A DNA stretch of 64,000 nucleotides from JBFWWP01 sp050246115 (GCA_050246115.1 JBFWWP010000026.1:1-64000), one strand, 5' to 3'; positions 1 through 10,631 are shown, counted from the first letter of the stretch. A program made the numbers and translations. The notes: generated from the letters alone by a model not told the origin.

Positions 1-8
1 GACCCGGT

Positions 9-638
9 TCATTCCTGGAGGTCGAACTCGAACCTCAACGCGCGCCAGTCGCCGTTGATTCGGAGCAGGTTCCGCAGGGTCGCGACTCCGAACCGCTCGC
101 CCACTGCACAGCGAACCTGCACGGCAGTGACGAACTCGACGGGGCGGGTGAGCATGGAGTGAACGCCGTCGGCCGGGCCCGGGCGGGCCACTTCGCCGAC
201 GACCACCTCCAGCAAGCGCAAGTTCCGGCCGTCGGCGGCCGCGAGGAACTCATGCCAGGCTCGGTCGAAACCGGCTCGGCCTTCCATTTTGAGCATCGAC
301 GCGAACGCTGGGCGGTAGTGTTCGTCGATTTCCGCGGGTGTGAGGAGACACTTCGCGACGCCTTCCGAATCGCCGGCCAGGAGGCGCTCGAAGAGGGCGT
401 TGCCGAGCAACCGAAGTGGCTCGACGAATGAGTCCCCGCTGGGCTCCGCGACGCTGAAACGATCCACGAGTTCGGCGAGTACCGGGGAGGGGTGGCGCGC
501 CGGAGCCGAGTCCGGGGTTCGGGCGCGCTCGGCCGGCGGCTCCGCCTCGATGGGTGCGCCGGAGACGGAGTCCGGGGTTCCGCGGCAACCGCTCAACATG
601 ACTCCGCCGAGGAGCATCCAACAACACCACTTCGCCAT
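9..638 (-). CDS. Hypothetical lipoprotein
   Basis: Not recognised as a named family. The N-terminus is a typical lipoprotein signal: a short charged start, a hydrophobic run and the lipobox LSGC, so the mature protein should be lipid-anchored outside the cytoplasm. A linker rich in Pro, Ala, Glu and Arg follows, then about 150 residues of globular sequence. The start at 638 is preferred over the in-frame ATG at 644 because AAAGGAG lies about 8 nt upstream of 638 but only 2 nt from 644. The C-terminal part ends VRCAVGERFGVATLRNLLRI..., resembling small NTF2-like or SnoaL-like folds only in a general way. It is followed by the window edge and is transcribed away from its upstream neighbour, the M14 peptidase gene. 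Confidence 0.75.
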   Translation of the reverse strand: MAKWCCWMLLGGVMLSGCRGTPDSVSGAPIEAEPPAERARTPDSAPARHPSPVLAELVDRFSVAEPSGDSFVEPLRLLGNALFERLLAGDSEGVAKCLLTPAEIDEHYRPAFASMLKMEGRAGFDRAWHEFLAAADGRNLRLLEVVVGEVARPGPADGVHSMLTRPVEFVTAVQVRCAVGERFGVATLRNLLRINGDWRALRFEFDLQE

Positions 639-746
639 CGACATGACTCCTTTCCCGTGCTCGTAATGACAGGCTCGTCATGAGATGCAGCGACCGCCGA
701 CGGCACGCGTGAGACCGGCACGGCATGCCGTTTACTTGGGGCCAGC

Positions 747-3344
747 CTATCGGTAGCTGCGCAGGAAGATGGCGTTCAGGAACAGCGGGGTGGTACCGCG
801 CCAGAACAGCCGAAAGTTGGGATCCCCCGCAAAGAGGATCACCCTGCCCCGCCCCAGATCCTGCTCTGCCAGATAGACACGCTGCTTGAGCTTGTCCAAG
901 TTGTCCTCGGAGATGTAGCCGCTCGCAGCGGGGTCTTCGGTGAACGCGGCGACGTCCCCGCCCCGACCGCGCACCGCGAACGATTCCGTCGAATCCATGA
1001 AGACGTGCATCACCGGCGGTAGACCAAACGTCAACGGGTGCTCGATATCGAGATCGACCCGCAGAATGTTGCCCGGTACCTGCCGTTCTCGGCTGCGCTC
1101 GTCCAAGTCCTTGAGTTTCAGCCGCTCGGGTTCCTTTTCGTTCTCCTTCTTGTCGGCTTCCGCTCGCGCCTTCGTGGCCTGCGAGCTGATCGACGCCAAG
1201 GCTGCCCCCTCCTGAGTGAGCGCGAAGGCGGCGCCGCCGATACCGATCAACACCCCACCTTGGCGCACCCACGCGGTGAGTCGGTCGACGACCCGTTCGT
1301 CCAGCCGAGAGCGCAGCCCATTTCCATCCGGAAACACGAGGACGTCATAGCGATCGAGTTCGAGACTGCCCAGGGCGTCGAGTCCGAAGGCCGTGAACGG
1401 GAGTTCGAGCTCACGTTCGAACAGCGACCAGATGCCGCCGAACGCCGAACTCGAGATCCCGCTCCCCGAGGCCACGGCAATGCGTACCGGCCGGAGCATC
1501 TCGATGCGGCTCGACCCCAAGTCCACGCCAACCTCGGTCCAGCCGCTGGCGACTGGGATGAACTCGACGTGGAATCGTCGCGCTGTGGCACGAACTGCGT
1601 CGTGAAGAGTCGCATTCTGAGGCTCGACGAAGACCACGAGTGCCCCCCGGGGGACCCGCCGACCCTCGATCTCGACTTCATCGGGGAGCAGATGCACCGA
1701 CACGCCCTGGCGCTGTAGGTCGACCAATGCGCGCACCGACGGTACGCCGACCCACGGCAGCAGGTAGGCATACCGAGCGGCGGCGACGTCGCCGACGGGC
1801 GGCGGCGACACGGCCGCGACCCGCTCGCGGTCGACGGCCACCGCACTCTCGACGACCAACGCGTCGACCCCCATCGCGAACGGGAGCGACCAGGCCGAAA
1901 CGTCGTAGAACCGGTTCACCGTGACCTTGGCTTCGGGCTCGAGCAACGCTTGGACCAGTCGTCCCGCAGGCTGCGCAACGGGTACCAAGTAGGTCCCGGC
2001 GGGCAGCTTGACCGCGTCTCGCTGACTCCCATCGAAGCTGCGCGCCGGAGCGGCAATGGCGTCTGCGAGGGTTCGATCGACCTCGATACCTTGGCGGACG
2101 AGGAGATCGATCAGCATCCGTTGCCGGTACCAGTCCGTGATCGGTGGAAACGCGTACTCGACGACTCCGCGCGCGTGAGCTCCGGCCAGCGCGCTGACTC
2201 GAAACTCGTGAAAGGAGCGCTGGAGTTCTTCCTTCCGGTCGGCGACGCACTCGAGCGTCGCGAACGATGTCACGAAGTGGTGGTGCAGACGTTCGGTGAG
2301 AGTCAGTACGTGCCCGGATCGTTGTCGGTACCGCAACCCCGCGCTCGGCCCTCCGGCCTGTTCGTACGTCATGCCGATCGCACCGTGGAAGCTCGGCCAA
2401 GTATCGCCATAGCCGGGATAGAACAAATCGAAGGACTCGGCAGAGTAGTACCGCCAACCCCAGCGGTCGAAGGCTTCGGCGTTCGCGCGCCCGAAGGCCT
2501 TGCCCCAGCGCACCGTGTGGTCCGGGAGGTTCGAGTTGATGGGATCCTCGGCCGGAAAGAAGAAGTACGAGGTCTCCGGCGACATCTCGTGGAAGTCGAC
2601 GTGGACCAGCGGCTGCCAATCGAGATAGTGCGCGATCCGAGCCTGCGTCTCGACCTGGCTCTGCCATGCCCAATCCCGGTTCAGATCGAAGTAGTAGTGA
2701 TTGGTCCGGCCCCCGGGCCAAGGTTCGTCGTGCTCACGGGCCTCGGGATCCGGGTTTCCCTTGGGCGCGGCCACGGAGTGGTACCAGCTCACGTAGCGCT
2801 CGCGTCCATCGGGGTTGAGCAGCGGATCGAGCACGACCACGGCGTGATCCAAGATCCGCTGAGTCGTCGCGTCGGTGCCGTCGGCGAGTTGGTAGATCAC
2901 CTGTAGAGCAGCCTCTGTAGCTGACGCCTCGTTCCCGTGCACGTTGTAGCTCAACCAGACGATCGCGGGTTGGGTTTCGATCACGTTGGCGAGATCCGCA
3001 CCGATCCGGCGCGGGTCGGCCAGTCGACGCTGACGCTCGCGTACCGCGTTGACGTCACGGAGTCGGTCCGGACGCCCGCACACCAGATAGACCAGCTCGC
3101 GCCCCTCCGCCGATCGCCCGTACTCGACGAGGAGTACACGGTCCGACCCCTGCGCGACGTGACGACAGTACGCCAGTACGTCCCGATGCGCCGTGAAGCG
3201 CTCGCCCAACGAGATGCCGAAGAAGTCCGTCGGGGACTGCACCCGGCCCGCGAAAGTTGTTGTATCCCGGTATGGGAAGTCAGCGGCATCCACCGCCGAG
3301 GCCACGAGAAAGAGCGAGAACAGGCAGATGCCAGCCCGGCGCAT
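747..3344 (-). CDS. M14-family zinc carboxypeptidase with signal peptide and extra C-terminal domain
   Basis: A secreted metallocarboxypeptidase of 865 aa. The start at 3344 (GGGAGGAATC then ATG) gives a clean signal peptide ending near AVDA (residues 17-20); a longer reading frame upstream lacks this logic. The M14 motif HGNE supplies zinc ligands H136 and E139. HVDFHE near residue 248-253 supplies the third histidine, and TYEQ near 326-329 the catalytic glutamate. All expected active-site residues are therefore present. Beyond about residue 400 there is a long region with a second Rossmann/flavodoxin-like part ('DVLVFPDGNG', 'LIGIGGAAFAL', 'VILFAGDPNFR'), resembling the glutamine-amidotransferase-like tail seen in some large M14 proteins. 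A charged Lys/Glu-rich insert lies before the end. It is transcribed divergently from the MATE gene. Role inferred: periplasmic peptide degradation. Confidence 0.9.
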   Translation of the reverse strand: MRRAGICLFSLFLVASAVDAADFPYRDTTTFAGRVQSPTDFFGISLGERFTAHRDVLAYCRHVAQGSDRVLLVEYGRSAEGRELVYLVCGRPDRLRDVNAVRERQRRLADPRRIGADLANVIETQPAIVWLSYNVHGNEASATEAALQVIYQLADGTDATTQRILDHAVVVLDPLLNPDGRERYVSWYHSVAAPKGNPDPEAREHDEPWPGGRTNHYYFDLNRDWAWQSQVETQARIAHYLDWQPLVHVDFHEMSPETSYFFFPAEDPINSNLPDHTVRWGKAFGRANAEAFDRWGWRYYSAESFDLFYPGYGDTWPSFHGAIGMTYEQAGGPSAGLRYRQRSGHVLTLTERLHHHFVTSFATLECVADRKEELQRSFHEFRVSALAGAHARGVVEYAFPPITDWYRQRMLIDLLVRQGIEVDRTLADAIAAPARSFDGSQRDAVKLPAGTYLVPVAQPAGRLVQALLEPEAKVTVNRFYDVSAWSLPFAMGVDALVVESAVAVDRERVAAVSPPPVGDVAAARYAYLLPWVGVPSVRALVDLQRQGVSVHLLPDEVEIEGRRVPRGALVVFVEPQNATLHDAVRATARRFHVEFIPVASGWTEVGVDLGSSRIEMLRPVRIAVASGSGISSSAFGGIWSLFERELELPFTAFGLDALGSLELDRYDVLVFPDGNGLRSRLDERVVDRLTAWVRQGGVLIGIGGAAFALTQEGAALASISSQATKARAEADKKENEKEPERLKLKDLDERSRERQVPGNILRVDLDIEHPLTFGLPPVMHVFMDSTESFAVRGRGGDVAAFTEDPAASGYISEDNLDKLKQRVYLAEQDLGRGRVILFAGDPNFRLFWRGTTPLFLNAIFLRSYR

Positions 3345-3677
3345 GATTCCTCCCTGTTGGCGAAAGTGACTCGGCCGCGTCACCGGATCGATCGCACGAA
3401 CTCGCTGAACACCGCGGCTTCGGGCCGGTATAGCGCCTGCCGCGCGCCTCTCCCAGCGATTCATGCCCCAACGCGCGTACGACCTCCGTACCGATACCCC
3501 GCGGATTCGCGCATGCGGTCGGGTTTCTCCCCCGTTCGACGCTCTGCGTCAGCGCCGCCCGTGAGGGTGCCGCGAGAGGAGGACCGACCCGTGCGCTACC
3601 CAACCGAGCGTCCTTCTGCTAAATGCTTCGGGGCCAAACCAAGTGCTCGCGTCGAATCCACGCAACCCGAGGAATCC
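3345..3677. other. Divergent intergenic region
   Basis: This 333-bp spacer separates the outward-reading M14 peptidase and MATE genes, so it must contain both promoters. No convincing -35/-10 pair, operator or RNA could be picked out by eye. The reading frames crossing it are upstream extensions of the two genes, and neither is needed given the strong ribosome-binding sites at 3344 and 3678. Confidence 0.5.
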
Positions 3678-5072
3678 ATGAGCCCCATCGGTCCCGAGCT
3701 CCGACAACTTGCACGTTTGGCCACGCCGGTCATCGTCACCCAGGTGGGGTCGATGATGTTGGGACTCGTGGACCTCGCGATGGTCGGCCGGCTAGGGACC
3801 GAGGCGTTGTCCGCCGTCGCCCTCGGGGATCTCTGGATCTTCGGCACGCTCATCGCCGGTATCGCGCTGGTCATGGGAATCGACCCGATCGTCTCGCAAG
3901 CACACGGCGCCGGTCGCGGGCACCTCGCGGGCCTCGCACTGCAACGCTGCATCGTGCTCTCGGTGCTTTCGACCATTCCCTTGTACTTCCTCTGGCAGCG
4001 AACGGACGCGGCTCTCATCTTCCTCCAGCAGTCGCCGAGCATCGCGTCCGCCGCCCAGGACTACGCCTCGGTCCAGATCTTCAGCGCGGCCCCGTTCCTC
4101 GTTTTCGTCGGCTTGCGCCACTACCTCCAAGGCCGTGGCATCATGATGGTGCCGCTGTTCATCATTGCGATCGCGAACCTCGCCAACGTGTTGTTCAACT
4201 ATGCGCTGATCTACGGTCACTTTGGCTGCCCGGCCCTCGGCGTTCAGGGTGCGGGGATCGCGACGGGTCTCACTCGCGTGTTCATGGCGGTCGCGCTCGC
4301 CGTGGTGATCTACCGCTGGCGTCTCCACGAAGGCGCGTGGCAGCCCTGGTCGCGAGAATCGTTTCTCCCGGCCGGGCTGTGGCAGGTGCTCAAGCATGGC
4401 CTACCGATCGCCGCGATGTACTCGCTCGAGGTCTGGGCATTCACCCTCGCAGGCCTGCTCGCGGGCCGCCTGGAGCCGCAGGAACTCAACGTCGCCTCAC
4501 ACACGATCGTGTTGAAGCTGGCCTCGTTCTCGTTCATGTTTCCGCTAGGGGTATCGATCGCCGCCTCTACGCGTGTGGGCAACCTACTGGGTGCGCGCCG
4601 CATGGACGAAGCCCAGCACTCGGCCATGGTCGCCCTCGCATTCGGCGCAGCGCTCATGAGCGGGTTCGCGGTCATCTTCGTCCTCTTCCGTGGGCAACTA
4701 CCCGGCCTCTTCACGGACGCGTCGGAGGTCGAGGTGATCGCGCTCGCTGCCAGCGTCCTACCGATTGCTGCGGCGTTTCAGCTCTTCGATGGAACCCAGG
4801 CGGTGGCCGCGGGCATTCTCCGCGGGATGGGGCAAACCCTGCCGGCCGCTGTGTTCAACCTCGTGGCGTTCTACCTCATCGGTTTCCCGGTGGCTTTGTG
4901 GCTGTCCTTTCCCGAAGTGTTCGCCGGCGAATGGCCCCACGGCCACCGGGGCATGAGGCTCGAGGGTATCTGGTGGGGACTCTGCTCGGGGCTGGCCGCG
5001 GTCGCGCTGCTCGAGGTCTTGTGGATTTGGAAACGCGGGCCCAGCAAGGTGCAACGGCTCGCGGTGGACTGA
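3678..5072 (+). CDS. MATE-family multidrug/organic cation efflux transporter
   Basis: An integral membrane antiporter of 464 aa with about 12 hydrophobic segments. The N-terminal signature 'PVIVTQVGSMMLGLVDLAMVGRLG' region and the repeated half ('LPIAAMYSLEVWAFTLAGLLAGRL') show the two six-helix bundles of MATE proteins. The start at 3678 is preceded by GAGGAA. Family knowledge: these proteins export cationic or planar compounds using a Na+ or H+ gradient; the substrate cannot be told from sequence. The TGA stop at 5070-5072 is also the left flanking trinucleotide of a 179-bp repeat element, so the 3' untranslated region of this mRNA begins directly with that element. Length is usual for the family. 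Confidence 0.93.
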   Translation: MSPIGPELRQLARLATPVIVTQVGSMMLGLVDLAMVGRLGTEALSAVALGDLWIFGTLIAGIALVMGIDPIVSQAHGAGRGHLAGLALQRCIVLSVLSTIPLYFLWQRTDAALIFLQQSPSIASAAQDYASVQIFSAAPFLVFVGLRHYLQGRGIMMVPLFIIAIANLANVLFNYALIYGHFGCPALGVQGAGIATGLTRVFMAVALAVVIYRWRLHEGAWQPWSRESFLPAGLWQVLKHGLPIAAMYSLEVWAFTLAGLLAGRLEPQELNVASHTIVLKLASFSFMFPLGVSIAASTRVGNLLGARRMDEAQHSAMVALAFGAALMSGFAVIFVLFRGQLPGLFTDASEVEVIALAASVLPIAAAFQLFDGTQAVAAGILRGMGQTLPAAVFNLVAFYLIGFPVALWLSFPEVFAGEWPHGHRGMRLEGIWWGLCSGLAAVALLEVLWIWKRGPSKVQRLAVD

Positions 5073-5251
5073 GGAGTCGCCCAAGAATAACTTCACCCTC
5101 TTGCTCGTCGCTTCGGGCCATCTTCGACCGATCCTAAAACCTCGAAATCCTCACCGAAACTAAGGCTGCGCCTCCGGTTTCGAGCTTTCCGGATCGGCCG
5201 AATCTGACCCAAATCGACGGCAAGATGTCGAAGTTGTTCTTGGGCGACTCC
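5073..5251 (+). mobile_element. 179-bp MITE-like element, copy 1
   Basis: The element begins GGAGTCGCCCAAGAATAAC and ends with the near-perfect inverted complement (about 22 bp, one mismatch). It is flanked by TGA on both sides (5070-5072 and 5252-5254), which fits a 3-bp TNA target duplication. Two further copies of exactly the same length lie at 32230 (inverted) and 34945. The interior also contains weaker complementary stretches (CCGATCC...GGATCGG), so the whole element could fold as a long imperfect hairpin. It has no coding capacity. TNA duplications are known for some IS5-family groups; that assignment is inference. The left flank is the stop codon of the MATE gene. Confidence 0.85.
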
Positions 5252-5349
5252 TGAGGTCGTTCGGTTCACACCGCGACCGGTTTCGAGTAGGATCCGCGCC
5301 CCTTCGAATTGGAACGCGCCGCTCGCGGCGCTGAGTCAGGAGGTCCACC

Positions 5350-5922
5350 GTGTCCTTGCGCGTCGTGTCCGCCGCTATCCTCGCCTTGCTCGGCACCGGT
5401 TGCCAAATGACGCCCACGACGAACTCGACACCCGCCGTCGTGTCGCAGGAACTCGACTCCGCCAAGCGCGAGATGCTGTTGAGCAAGATCAAGGGCCTCG
5501 AAGGAACTTGGGACGTATCGGTGGGAGGAGTCCCGGGAGGCAGCATCGAATTCCGGGTCAGCTCCAACGGGTCCGCGGTCCGCGAGATCATGTTCCCCGG
5601 AACCGATCACGAGATGACGAACATGTACCACCTCGACGGCAACTCGCTCGTCGTGACGCACTACTGCGGCGCCGGTAACCAGCCGAAGATGCGTGCCAAC
5701 GGCCTGATCGAGGACAAGATCGCCTTCGCCATGGACTCGGTGGGTGACCTGAAGTCACGAACCGAGACCTACATGGGGGAGCTCACGCTCGAGTTCGTGG
5801 CCGACCACCAGGTGATCGAGCACTGGCGCAGCTTCACGGACGGCAAGCCGAATCCCGAGCACGAGATGCACATGCAACTCTCGCGGCGGCTGCCCGCTGG
5901 GAACGACCCGACCGGAGGCTGA
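5350..5922 (+). CDS. DUF1579-like lipoprotein
   Basis: A 190-aa protein with a GTG start preceded by AGGAGG (5339-5344), a hydrophobic signal and the lipobox GTGC, so it is probably a lipoprotein. The mature part 'GLEGTWDVSVGG...', 'EIMFPGTDHEMTNMYHLDG' and 'HYCGAGNQPKM' resembles the DUF1579/lipocalin-like beta-barrel family of unknown function, which shows a WxG near the N-terminus and alternating strands. The region ahead carries a 179-bp repeat element ending at 5251, so the promoter must lie in the remaining 98 bp or inside the element. Function cannot be inferred further. Confidence 0.75.
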   Translation: MSLRVVSAAILALLGTGCQMTPTTNSTPAVVSQELDSAKREMLLSKIKGLEGTWDVSVGGVPGGSIEFRVSSNGSAVREIMFPGTDHEMTNMYHLDGNSLVVTHYCGAGNQPKMRANGLIEDKIAFAMDSVGDLKSRTETYMGELTLEFVADHQVIEHWRSFTDGKPNPEHEMHMQLSRRLPAGNDPTGG

Positions 5923-5976
5923 GACGCGAGCGGCCCCGAGGGCAAGCGCGGCTTGCGTTCGCTTTGGCGCGGTCCG

Positions 5977-7185
5977 TCAGAGCGAATCGAAGAACGCGAT
6001 CACCCAGAGCGCGACGACCGCCAGGGCACCACCCGCGAGGATCGCCAGGACGATCTTCATCCAGCTCCAAGGACGCTGCCCTTGCACTTCGCCGGTAGCC
6101 GCGTTGACGACGACGTTGTAGCTCTTGTCGTGGTAGCGGTAGACGAGCAGCCACAGGGGCAGCAACAGGTGCTTGAAGGTGACCGCGTCGTGGCGGGTGT
6201 CGACCGACAAGACGTTCTGTGTATCACCCCCAATCCGCTGTTTCACCTCGACCAGAATGGCTTGGGCAATCCGCTGCTTCGCGGTCTCGAAACCAGCATC
6301 CACTTCGACGTCGTAAGTGCGGGCCAGATAGCCCGCCAGCACCTGCTGGGTGTAGGGCAAACACTGGCTGAGCGGCCACGGCTCGAGCGCGCGGACGAGG
6401 TGGGTGGGCAGACCATGGGAAGCATCGACCAGAACGTCGTCGAAGAACCGCTGAAAGGCCCCGCTGGCAGGATACCAACGGGTACGGCGCTCACGGCGCT
6501 GGTTCTTGCCGCTTCCGACGGTGACGTAGTAATACTCACCGCGCTGGCCAACGTAGTGCGTGAAGGTGAGACTGTCGTAGGTCCAATACGGTAGATACAC
6601 CCCGCTGAAGCGCCCATCGACCCCACGCCGCTTGAACTCGTTGGGGGCAAACCACCGACTCTTCACCCAAGCGCGAAGGTTCGCCTGAGCACGATCCCGC
6701 GGCACTTGGAACGGGAGCACTGCGTCGACGGGGATGCGTTCCTGCGCTTGGTGCGCGGCGTCGATCTGGATCGGGGACCCGCAGTACGAGCAGGAAGTGC
6801 TGACCAGAGTCCCCGTGAAGATCACGGTGCCACCGCAGGCCTCGCAGCGGATTTCCTTCTCCGCAACGCCCGACGCCGCCTTTGGCCCGGCCGACTCGAC
6901 ACGCCGGGCCTTGCGCAGCTCCACGAGACGATCGAAGGTCGTCGCCAGATCCCGCTCTTGGATCTTGGCGTCTTCAGCGAGTTCGATCTGTTTCACGTAG
7001 CCGCAATAAGGACACTTCAGGCCTTGCTGCCCGATGTGGAACTCGAGGTCGGCACCGCATCCCTCGCAGGGGAACATCCGTCCCTTGCCCTGGTCCACGG
7101 TCTCCCCTGCGGTCTCGGTTCGTCCGGCTCCCGAGACCTCTTTCGGCGCGTGTCGTTCACCCACCATCGACGGCCCATCCTCCAC
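5977..7185 (-). CDS. Double zinc-ribbon membrane protein (TFIIB-type ribbon), partner of SPFH protein
   Basis: A 402-aa protein with two CxxC...CxxC zinc ribbons (Cys40/43/58/61, then a second set near residues 113-133), a central beta-rich region and one transmembrane helix at the C-terminus (about residues 375-395, ending 'VVALWVIAFFDSL'). The GTG start at 7185 follows GGAGG by about 8 nt. Proteins of this layout are often annotated as 'TFIIB-type zinc ribbon' or mis-called PriA-like, and are commonly found beside SPFH/GYF proteins, as here (54-bp gap, same strand). The arrangement suggests a tail-anchored partner of the SPFH scaffold in membrane-stress or microdomain function. That role is inference; no enzyme motif is visible. 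Confidence 0.75.
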   Translation of the reverse strand: MEDGPSMVGERHAPKEVSGAGRTETAGETVDQGKGRMFPCEGCGADLEFHIGQQGLKCPYCGYVKQIELAEDAKIQERDLATTFDRLVELRKARRVESAGPKAASGVAEKEIRCEACGGTVIFTGTLVSTSCSYCGSPIQIDAAHQAQERIPVDAVLPFQVPRDRAQANLRAWVKSRWFAPNEFKRRGVDGRFSGVYLPYWTYDSLTFTHYVGQRGEYYYVTVGSGKNQRRERRTRWYPASGAFQRFFDDVLVDASHGLPTHLVRALEPWPLSQCLPYTQQVLAGYLARTYDVEVDAGFETAKQRIAQAILVEVKQRIGGDTQNVLSVDTRHDAVTFKHLLLPLWLLVYRYHDKSYNVVVNAATGEVQGQRPWSWMKIVLAILAGGALAVVALWVIAFFDSL

Positions 7186-7239
7186 CGTGATCGCCTCCAG
7201 TCCGGGCCGTTGGTGACCCTTGGGAACTCACTCGCCGCG

Positions 7240-8358
<1,119 letters not shown>

Positions 8359-8779
8359 CGCTCACACTCCTCCGAGTTGACGCTCCCTTGAGTTGCCCAG
8401 CGCAACGGTTCGACTGCCCGAGGGGGGGGCGCCCCCCGGGCCCGGACTGACGGCAAATTGTAGGCCGACCCACGGCGAAGGTCCAACCCGCTCGTGAGCC
8501 GGGCGGCGACCGCCGACTTGTCGAGCGGCGCGACTCCGCGCCACCCTCGTGACTTCCTTCTTCGACCCGAGTACAGAGGATCCACAGCCCCTGTGCGCCG
8601 AGTCACCCACGGGCCACCGCGGTACTCCGCGTGGGCCCAAGCGGAGCAGCGCGGATCGCGCCATCGATCGAGTACGAGCCCGATCGCCCGCGCCCTGCCG
8701 TCGGTCGTGCCGGTCGCGGACGCCAAGTGCCTGGCGATTCGCGCGATCCGGGCCGCGGGGCCCTAGGGAGAGGAGCAGG
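8359..8779. other. Divergent intergenic region with G/C hairpin
   Basis: This 421-bp spacer separates the outward-reading SPFH and glcD genes. Near 8418-8442 lies a run of eight G followed by CGCCCCCC, which would form a very stable hairpin upstream of the SPFH mRNA start. Reading frames continue across the spacer but lack start signals and recognisable sequence. No promoter could be assigned with confidence. Confidence 0.45.
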
Positions 8780-10231
8780 TTGGACCGGGCACTCTTGCGC
8801 CAGCTACGACGACTCGTCCCCGCCGAGCGGGTGCTGACGGACGTTGGGGAACGATCGCTCTACGACTCGGACGGGCTTGGGCTGCACCGCGCGCAACCCG
8901 ACGGTGTGGTCATTGCCGTCACAGCTCGTGAGGTCCAGCAGGTTGTCGCACTCCTCCACCGTGCGGGCAGGCCCTTCGTGCCACGCGGCGCCGGGACCGG
9001 GCTCTCCGGCGGAGCCGTCCCCCTGCACGGCGCGTGGGTCATCGACGTCAACCGAATGCGCAGCATCGTGCGCATCGAGCCACGCGATCGCTACGCCGTG
9101 GTCGAGCCGGGCGTGGTCAATCTCGACCTCGATCGCGCGGCGGCGCGCCATGGCCTTCGATTCGCTCCAGACCCATCGAGCCAGAAGGCCTGTACCCTGG
9201 GCGGCAACATTGCCGAGAACTCCGGGGGTCCTCACTGCTTCTTGCACGGCATGACCACTCGTCACGTGTTGGGTCTGACGGTCGTGCTGCCGAACGGTGA
9301 ATGGCTGCGCGTCGGCGGACCCCCTGGGACCGCGATCGACGACGATTGGCGAGGCCTGTTCGTGGGCTCCGAGGGCACCTTCGGCATCACGGTCGAGGCG
9401 GTCGTGGCGCTGATCCCTCGCCCCGAGGAAGTGCGTACCTGCCTCGCGGCATTCACAAGCCTGCGGGCAGCTTGTGACGCGGTCGCGCGGGTCATCCGTG
9501 CCGGACTGCGTCCCGCGGCGCTCGAGATCCTCGACCAGCTCACGATCCGCGCCGTCGAAGCCTCGGTCTATCGCGCGGGCTACCCCCAGGAAGCCGAAGC
9601 CGTGTTGCTCATCGACCAGGAGGGAATCGACGCCGAAGTCACCGAGGAAGCCGCAATCATCGAGCAGACCTGCCGCGACCTCGGTGCACTCTCGTACGAG
9701 GTCGCGGCGAGCGAGGCGGAACGAGCGCGCCTGTGGATGGGTCGCAAAGGAGCCTTCGGAGCCATGGGGCGCATCGACCGTGATTTGTACGTCCTCGACG
9801 GCGTGGTGCCCCGGCGCCATCTCGCGGAGGTCGTCGAGCGAGTGCAGGAGATCGGGGCGCGTCACCGCGTGACCCTGTCCAATGTGTTTCATGCCGGTGA
9901 CGGCAATCTGCACCCGAACATCTCGTTCGACGCGCGCAACCCGGAGGTGACCGCGCGGGTGCTGGCCGCCGGGCGCGAGATCCTCGAGCTGTGCGTGGCC
10001 GTTGGCGGAACCCTCTCGGGGGAGCACGGAATCGGCCTCGAGAAGCGCGAGTTCATGCCTCTCGTCTTCAGCGACGATGACCTCGGGACTCAGGTTGCAA
10101 TACGCGACGCCGTCGACCCGGGGCGCCTCGCGAACCCGGGCAAGATCTTCCCCAGCGGACGGGGTTGCGTGGAGGCAGGCCATCGAACTCGCGACCACGA
10201 AGCGCAAGCGCGGCGCGTGCTCGACCCGTAG
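8780..10231 (+). CDS. glcD: Glycolate oxidase subunit GlcD (FAD-linked)
   Basis: An FAD-binding PCMH-type oxidoreductase of 483 aa. The flavin-binding signature 'PRGAGTGLSGGAVPL' lies near residue 70, and the C-terminal motif 'GTLSGEHGIGLEKREFM' is typical of GlcD and D-lactate dehydrogenases of this group. The start is assigned to TTG at 8780 with GGAGAGGAG just upstream, because the protein then begins at the normal family position. In the known complex GlcD carries FAD and oxidises glycolate to glyoxylate together with GlcE and GlcF. Those two genes lie 5.9 kb downstream on the same strand, separated by accessory DNA. D-lactate dehydrogenase is the main alternative. Confidence 0.88.
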   Translation: MDRALLRQLRRLVPAERVLTDVGERSLYDSDGLGLHRAQPDGVVIAVTAREVQQVVALLHRAGRPFVPRGAGTGLSGGAVPLHGAWVIDVNRMRSIVRIEPRDRYAVVEPGVVNLDLDRAAARHGLRFAPDPSSQKACTLGGNIAENSGGPHCFLHGMTTRHVLGLTVVLPNGEWLRVGGPPGTAIDDDWRGLFVGSEGTFGITVEAVVALIPRPEEVRTCLAAFTSLRAACDAVARVIRAGLRPAALEILDQLTIRAVEASVYRAGYPQEAEAVLLIDQEGIDAEVTEEAAIIEQTCRDLGALSYEVAASEAERARLWMGRKGAFGAMGRIDRDLYVLDGVVPRRHLAEVVERVQEIGARHRVTLSNVFHAGDGNLHPNISFDARNPEVTARVLAAGREILELCVAVGGTLSGEHGIGLEKREFMPLVFSDDDLGTQVAIRDAVDPGRLANPGKIFPSGRGCVEAGHRTRDHEAQARRVLDP

Positions 10232-10299
10232 CGGGCGCACTCCGGATAGGCTGCGAAGAAGCGCGTGTTGACCGGCGCGGAGAGGTGGACTCCGGAGGG

Positions 10300-10402
10300 G
10301 AGAGGCGGACAGGCTGTCCGCGATCCCAGGGCGTGCCAGGGCGTGGGTTGTGCGGTGGTTCTGTGGATGCGCCGCGGCGACGACTGGGCGGAAGGTTCGT
10401 AC
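10300..10402 (+). repeat. About 100-bp direct repeat, copy A
   Basis: The stretch contains GCGGACAGGCTGTCCGC, a 17-bp perfect palindrome around one central base, followed by CCCAGGGCGTGCC and a GC-rich tail. It matches a second copy at 13526-13627 in the same orientation over about 100 bp, clearly related but not identical. Together the two copies bracket the low-GC region carrying the dockerin/fibre gene. The rest of the 400-bp gap after glcD holds no recognisable gene. Confidence 0.7.
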
Positions 10403-10532
10403 GGTCCCCGCCGGCGCTCACGGCCCGCTGTCACGGGTCACCCTTTTGCTCTGCCTCCCTCTTTCACGCCTCGACAAACCTCAGCCCCGCGCTCCACCGG
10501 AAAGGCCGGCGCCGCCGCTCGGATTACCCTGG

Positions 10533-10577
10533 GTCAGCGTTCTTCCGGTCAGTGTTCTTCCGGTCAGTGTTCTTCCC
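10533..10577. repeat. 15-bp tandem repeat, three units
   Basis: Three consecutive units of GTCAGTGTTCTTCCG (the first has C for T at position 6, the last ends in C). It is noncoding as far as can be seen and lies between glcD and the small minus-strand gene. Confidence 0.8.
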
Positions 10578-10631
10578 GCGAAGCGGCGCCGATGGGCGCT
10601 GGGCGCTCGAGAAAGCGGCGCGAATGGCGAC

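Noticed and set aside
9..1272. Long minus-strand frame 250-1272 overlapping the lipoprotein and peptidase genes
   Set aside because: It overlaps two well-supported genes, is very Arg-rich and has no recognisable domain.
10533..10577. Short tandem repeats here and at 39288 considered as CRISPR
   Set aside because: The units are contiguous without spacers and only 15-16 bp long, and no cas gene is nearby.
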